From CAYFPX01 sp964501915 (lineage in GTDB: Bacteria; Myxococcota_A; UBA796; CAJQPC01): a DNA stretch of 23,255 nt. Location of the stretch: NCBI GenBank assembly GCA_964501915.1, contig CAZCVP010000129.1:1-23255 (forward strand), read 5' to 3'. Positions 21,106-23,255 of the stretch are shown piece after piece. Every line of letters begins with the position of its first letter. The first letter of the stretch is position 1. The position numbers were made by a program, and so were the translations under genes. Below the pieces are notes generated by a model. It worked only from the letters and a program-made list of their open reading frames with translations. It did no database searches and was not told where the DNA came from.

Positions 21106-22620
21106 GTGACGAGGTTCTTCACGACGCTGTCGGCGTGGGTCCACGCCTGGGACGCGGCGAGGGTCCACCCCCGCTACCGGCTCTCGGGCGTGGCGCTCGG
21201 GCTGCTCGCCGCGGGCGCGCTCCTGGCGGCTCCCACCCCCGAGGGCCTCACGGCCGCGGGCCACCGGACGGGCGCTGTCGCTGTGTTGATGGCGATCTGG
21301 TGGCTCGGCGGGGTGCTGCCGATGGCCGTGACGGCCCTGGTGCCCCTGGTGGCCTTTCCCCTGCTCGACGTGGCGTCGATCAAGGACGCGGCGGCCCCCT
21401 ACGCCCACCACCTCAACTTCCTGATGCTCGGCGGCTTCGTGATCGGCCACGCCACCGAGGAGGTCGGCCTGCACCGCCGCCTCACCGCCTGGCTGCTGCG
21501 ACCCGCCGCGGTGCGCGCCAGTCCCCGTCGGGTGGCGCTGGCGATGATGGTCTCCGCCGGGGTCATCTCGGGGCTGGTCTCGAACACGGCGACGATGGTG
21601 ATGATGATGCCGCTGGCCTCGGTCCTGGCCGCGACGACGGCCCCGGGGGAGCGCACCCACAGCACCTTCATGCTCTGCCTGGCCTACGCCTGCTCCATCG
21701 GCGGCGTCACCACGCTGGTCGGCACGCCGCCCAACGCGGTCCTGGCCGGCCTGGCGAGCGACATGGGGCGGGAGATCTCCTTCGCGAGCTGGATGGCCAT
21801 CGGGATCCCCTTCGCCGCCGTCAGCCTGCCGCTGGCCTGGTTCGTCGTCACGACCGTCGCCCTGCCCCTGCCCCGCCGCTCGGAGCGACCCCTCGAGGCG
21901 CCGGAGATGCCCGCCTGGGGGCCCGGGGAGCGCGCGGTGCTGGCGGTGGTGGCCGGGGCCCTGCTGCTGTGGCTGACGCGACGCCCCCTCGACCTCGGCC
22001 CGCTGCAGGTGCCCGGCTGGTCGGACTGGGTCCCGGGCACCGTCAGCGACGCCTGGGTCGCCATCCTCGCCGCGCTGGTGTTGTTCATGCTCCCCCGCAC
22101 CGGACCGCCCCGCGAGGGGGACCCGGCGGAGGGGCGCTTCCTGCTGTCCTGGCGTCGCGCGGAGAAGTCCATCCCCTGGTCCGTGCTCATCCTGCTCGGC
22201 GGAGGGTTCTCGCTGGCGGCGGCGATCTCCTCCTCAGGCCTGACCGCCTGGCTCGCGGACGCCACCTCGCGGCTGGCCGACCTCCCCCTGAGCCTCTCGG
22301 TGCCCCTGCTCTGCCTGGCGATGTCCTTCCTGACCGAGCTCACCAGCAACACCGCCACCACCCAGATCGCCCTGCCCCTGCTGGCCGCAGGCGCCCTGGC
22401 GGCCGGACTCGACCCGCTCTTGTGGATGGTCCCCGCCGCGATCTCCGCCTCCTGCGCCTTCATGATGCCCGTCGCCACGGCCCCCAACGCCATCGCCTCG
22501 GAGGCCGGGGGCGTCGCCCCGGGGGACATGGCCTACGCCGGGCTGGGGCTCAACTTCCTCTGCGCGGCGGTGGCGTCGGCGATCGCGCTCGCCCTCACCC
22601 CCGCTCTCTTCGGGGCCTGA
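21106..22620 (+). CDS. SLC13/DASS-family sodium-coupled anion transporter
   Basis: A 504-residue inner-membrane protein with about 11-12 hydrophobic segments. Both inverted-repeat signature motifs of the divalent anion:Na+ symporter family are intact: VSNTATMVMMMP (SNT at residues 159-161) and TSNTATTQIALP (414-416), plus GTPPNA (206-211) and ATAPNAIA (457-464). Known members import dicarboxylates, citrate, sulfate or phosphate with Na+; the exact anion cannot be read from this sequence. A dicarboxylate would be the commonest guess. The GTG at 21106 is chosen as start, although GTGs slightly upstream are possible and none has a strong ribosome binding site. The stop is 10 bp from that of the convergent gene. 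Confidence 0.93.
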   Translation: MTRFFTTLSAWVHAWDAARVHPRYRLSGVALGLLAAGALLAAPTPEGLTAAGHRTGAVAVLMAIWWLGGVLPMAVTALVPLVAFPLLDVASIKDAAAPYAHHLNFLMLGGFVIGHATEEVGLHRRLTAWLLRPAAVRASPRRVALAMMVSAGVISGLVSNTATMVMMMPLASVLAATTAPGERTHSTFMLCLAYACSIGGVTTLVGTPPNAVLAGLASDMGREISFASWMAIGIPFAAVSLPLAWFVVTTVALPLPRRSERPLEAPEMPAWGPGERAVLAVVAGALLLWLTRRPLDLGPLQVPGWSDWVPGTVSDAWVAILAALVLFMLPRTGPPREGDPAEGRFLLSWRRAEKSIPWSVLILLGGGFSLAAAISSSGLTAWLADATSRLADLPLSLSVPLLCLAMSFLTELTSNTATTQIALPLLAAGALAAGLDPLLWMVPAAISASCAFMMPVATAPNAIASEAGGVAPGDMAYAGLGLNFLCAAVASAIALALTPALFGA

Positions 22621-22630
22621 TCGGCGTCGA

Positions 22631-23255
22631 CTACTTGCGGACGCAGGTGTCGTCGTCGCCCGAGAAGCAGGTGTAGATGCCGGCCTCGACGTCGGTGACG
22701 GTCGCCGAGCGCCGTCCCTTCTTGAGGTAGGCGGTGACCGTGCACTTCTCCGCCGCGGCGATGGGCAGCACCGCCTGGACGTCCCGGTCGCTGTGCTTCT
22801 CGCCGCCGCTGGTGCAGTCGGCCCGGACCTTCTTGGTGTCGGCGGCTGCGGACACGAAGCGCACCTGCGGGCCCGCGGCCGGCGGCGGGGTCTCGGGCTC
22901 CGGGGGTGGGTCGACCTCGGCGGGCGGCGCTTCGACCTCCGGAGGACTCCCGGGCGTCCCTTCGGCTGGCAGACCGGCCTCCGGGACCGGTACCTCGGCC
23001 GGGGTCTCGACAGGCGGAGGCGCGCCGTCCCCCGACCGGAGCTGTTCCATGATCTTCGTGCCGCCGACCGTCAGCAGCAGCAGGGTCACGAGGGTGAGAG
23101 CGACCCCGGCCAGCACCTTGAAGCCCTTGGAGCGACCCTCGCGGGGGAGGGGCTCGTCGTCGTCGGCGTCCTGTCCCCAGTCGTCCATCGGCGGGGGGGG
23201 GGCGGGCTCCTGGGAGGGCTCGGGCGGGGCGGGGCCCGGCGGCGGGGCGCCGCCC
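22631..23255 (-). CDS. Membrane-anchored proline-rich protein, 5' end outside the window (partial)
   Basis: The reading frame ends in TAG at 22631-22633 and stays open to the window edge. Counting from an ATG at 23188, a short acidic cytoplasmic part (MDDWGQDADDDEP) precedes one transmembrane helix at about 24-43. A Pro/Glu-rich linker (55-105) follows, and then a C-terminal globular domain (107-185) with Cys125, Cys149, Cys174 and Cys182, probably two disulfides in the periplasm. Upstream of that ATG the frame continues as proline-rich sequence, so the true start may lie beyond the window. The domain is faintly PEGA-like but I cannot name a family. Its stop faces that of the DASS transporter, 10 bp away. 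Confidence 0.66.
   Translation of the reverse strand, partial: GGAPPPGPAPPEPSQEPAPPPPMDDWGQDADDDEPLPREGRSKGFKVLAGVALTLVTLLLLTVGGTKIMEQLRSGDGAPPPVETPAEVPVPEAGLPAEGTPGSPPEVEAPPAEVDPPPEPETPPPAAGPQVRFVSAAADTKKVRADCTSGGEKHSDRDVQAVLPIAAAEKCTVTAYLKKGRRSATVTDVEAGIYTCFSGDDDTCVRK

Noticed and set aside
1..23255. CRISPR array, insertion sequence, phage or toxin-antitoxin genes, tRNA or rRNA genes
   Set aside because: I looked for regularly spaced repeats, transposase motifs, terminal inverted repeats and RNA-gene signatures, and found none; the window is ordinary chromosomal coding sequence in layout.

Overview
The window is very GC-rich and densely coding: about 20 genes on both strands with almost no intergenic space. 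Start codons are often GTG or TTG, codon third positions are almost always G or C, several neighbours overlap by GTGA, and one secreted protein carries an Asp-Ser-Gly-rich linker after a lipobox. With a DASS-type transporter, an arylsulfotransferase-like lipoprotein and acidic or proline-rich low-complexity segments, this suggests a Gram-negative, GC-rich bacterium of the myxobacterial (deltaproteobacterial) type. That placement is an inference; no rRNA or tRNA gene is present. I see no insertion sequence, phage gene, CRISPR array or other mobile element.

Layout. 1-64 may hold the last codons of a + gene. 231-476 (-) is a two-helix membrane protein. 544-1946 (+) is a translationally coupled pair of unrecognised genes, followed by a molybdopterin oxidoreductase (1995-4049). 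4060-10192 is a minus-strand block read right to left: M28-type metallopeptidase with a membrane tail, membrane-fused spermidine-synthase-like protein, alpha/beta hydrolase, sensor histidine kinase. Diverging from it, 10221-14402 (+) encodes an acidic protein with a degenerate RimK-associated-protease-like domain and both halves of a heterodimeric ABC exporter. 14399-16446 (-) is an ABC permease plus its ATPase. 16557-17147 (+) is a small secreted protein. 17116-20981 (-) runs methyltransferase, arylsulfotransferase-like lipoprotein, MiaB. 21106-22620 (+) is a SLC13/DASS transporter, and 22631-23255 (-) is a membrane-anchored proline-rich protein cut by the window edge.

How they may work together. 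The exporter halves are an obligate pair by sequence: one carries the canonical signature motif and degenerate catalytic residues, the other the reverse. The ATPase and permease at 14399-16446 form a second, unrelated ABC system. The peptidase and the spermidine-synthase-like protein are translationally coupled, and the hydrolase follows after 14 bp, so these three are probably co-expressed. MiaB is the only clear housekeeping gene.

The most unusual points are an apparently lost active-site Asp in the RimK-protease-like protein beside the exporter, and an apparently missing Cys/Sec/Ser metal ligand in the molybdopterin oxidoreductase. I found no complete known defence or mobile system, and nothing that I can firmly call a new system.
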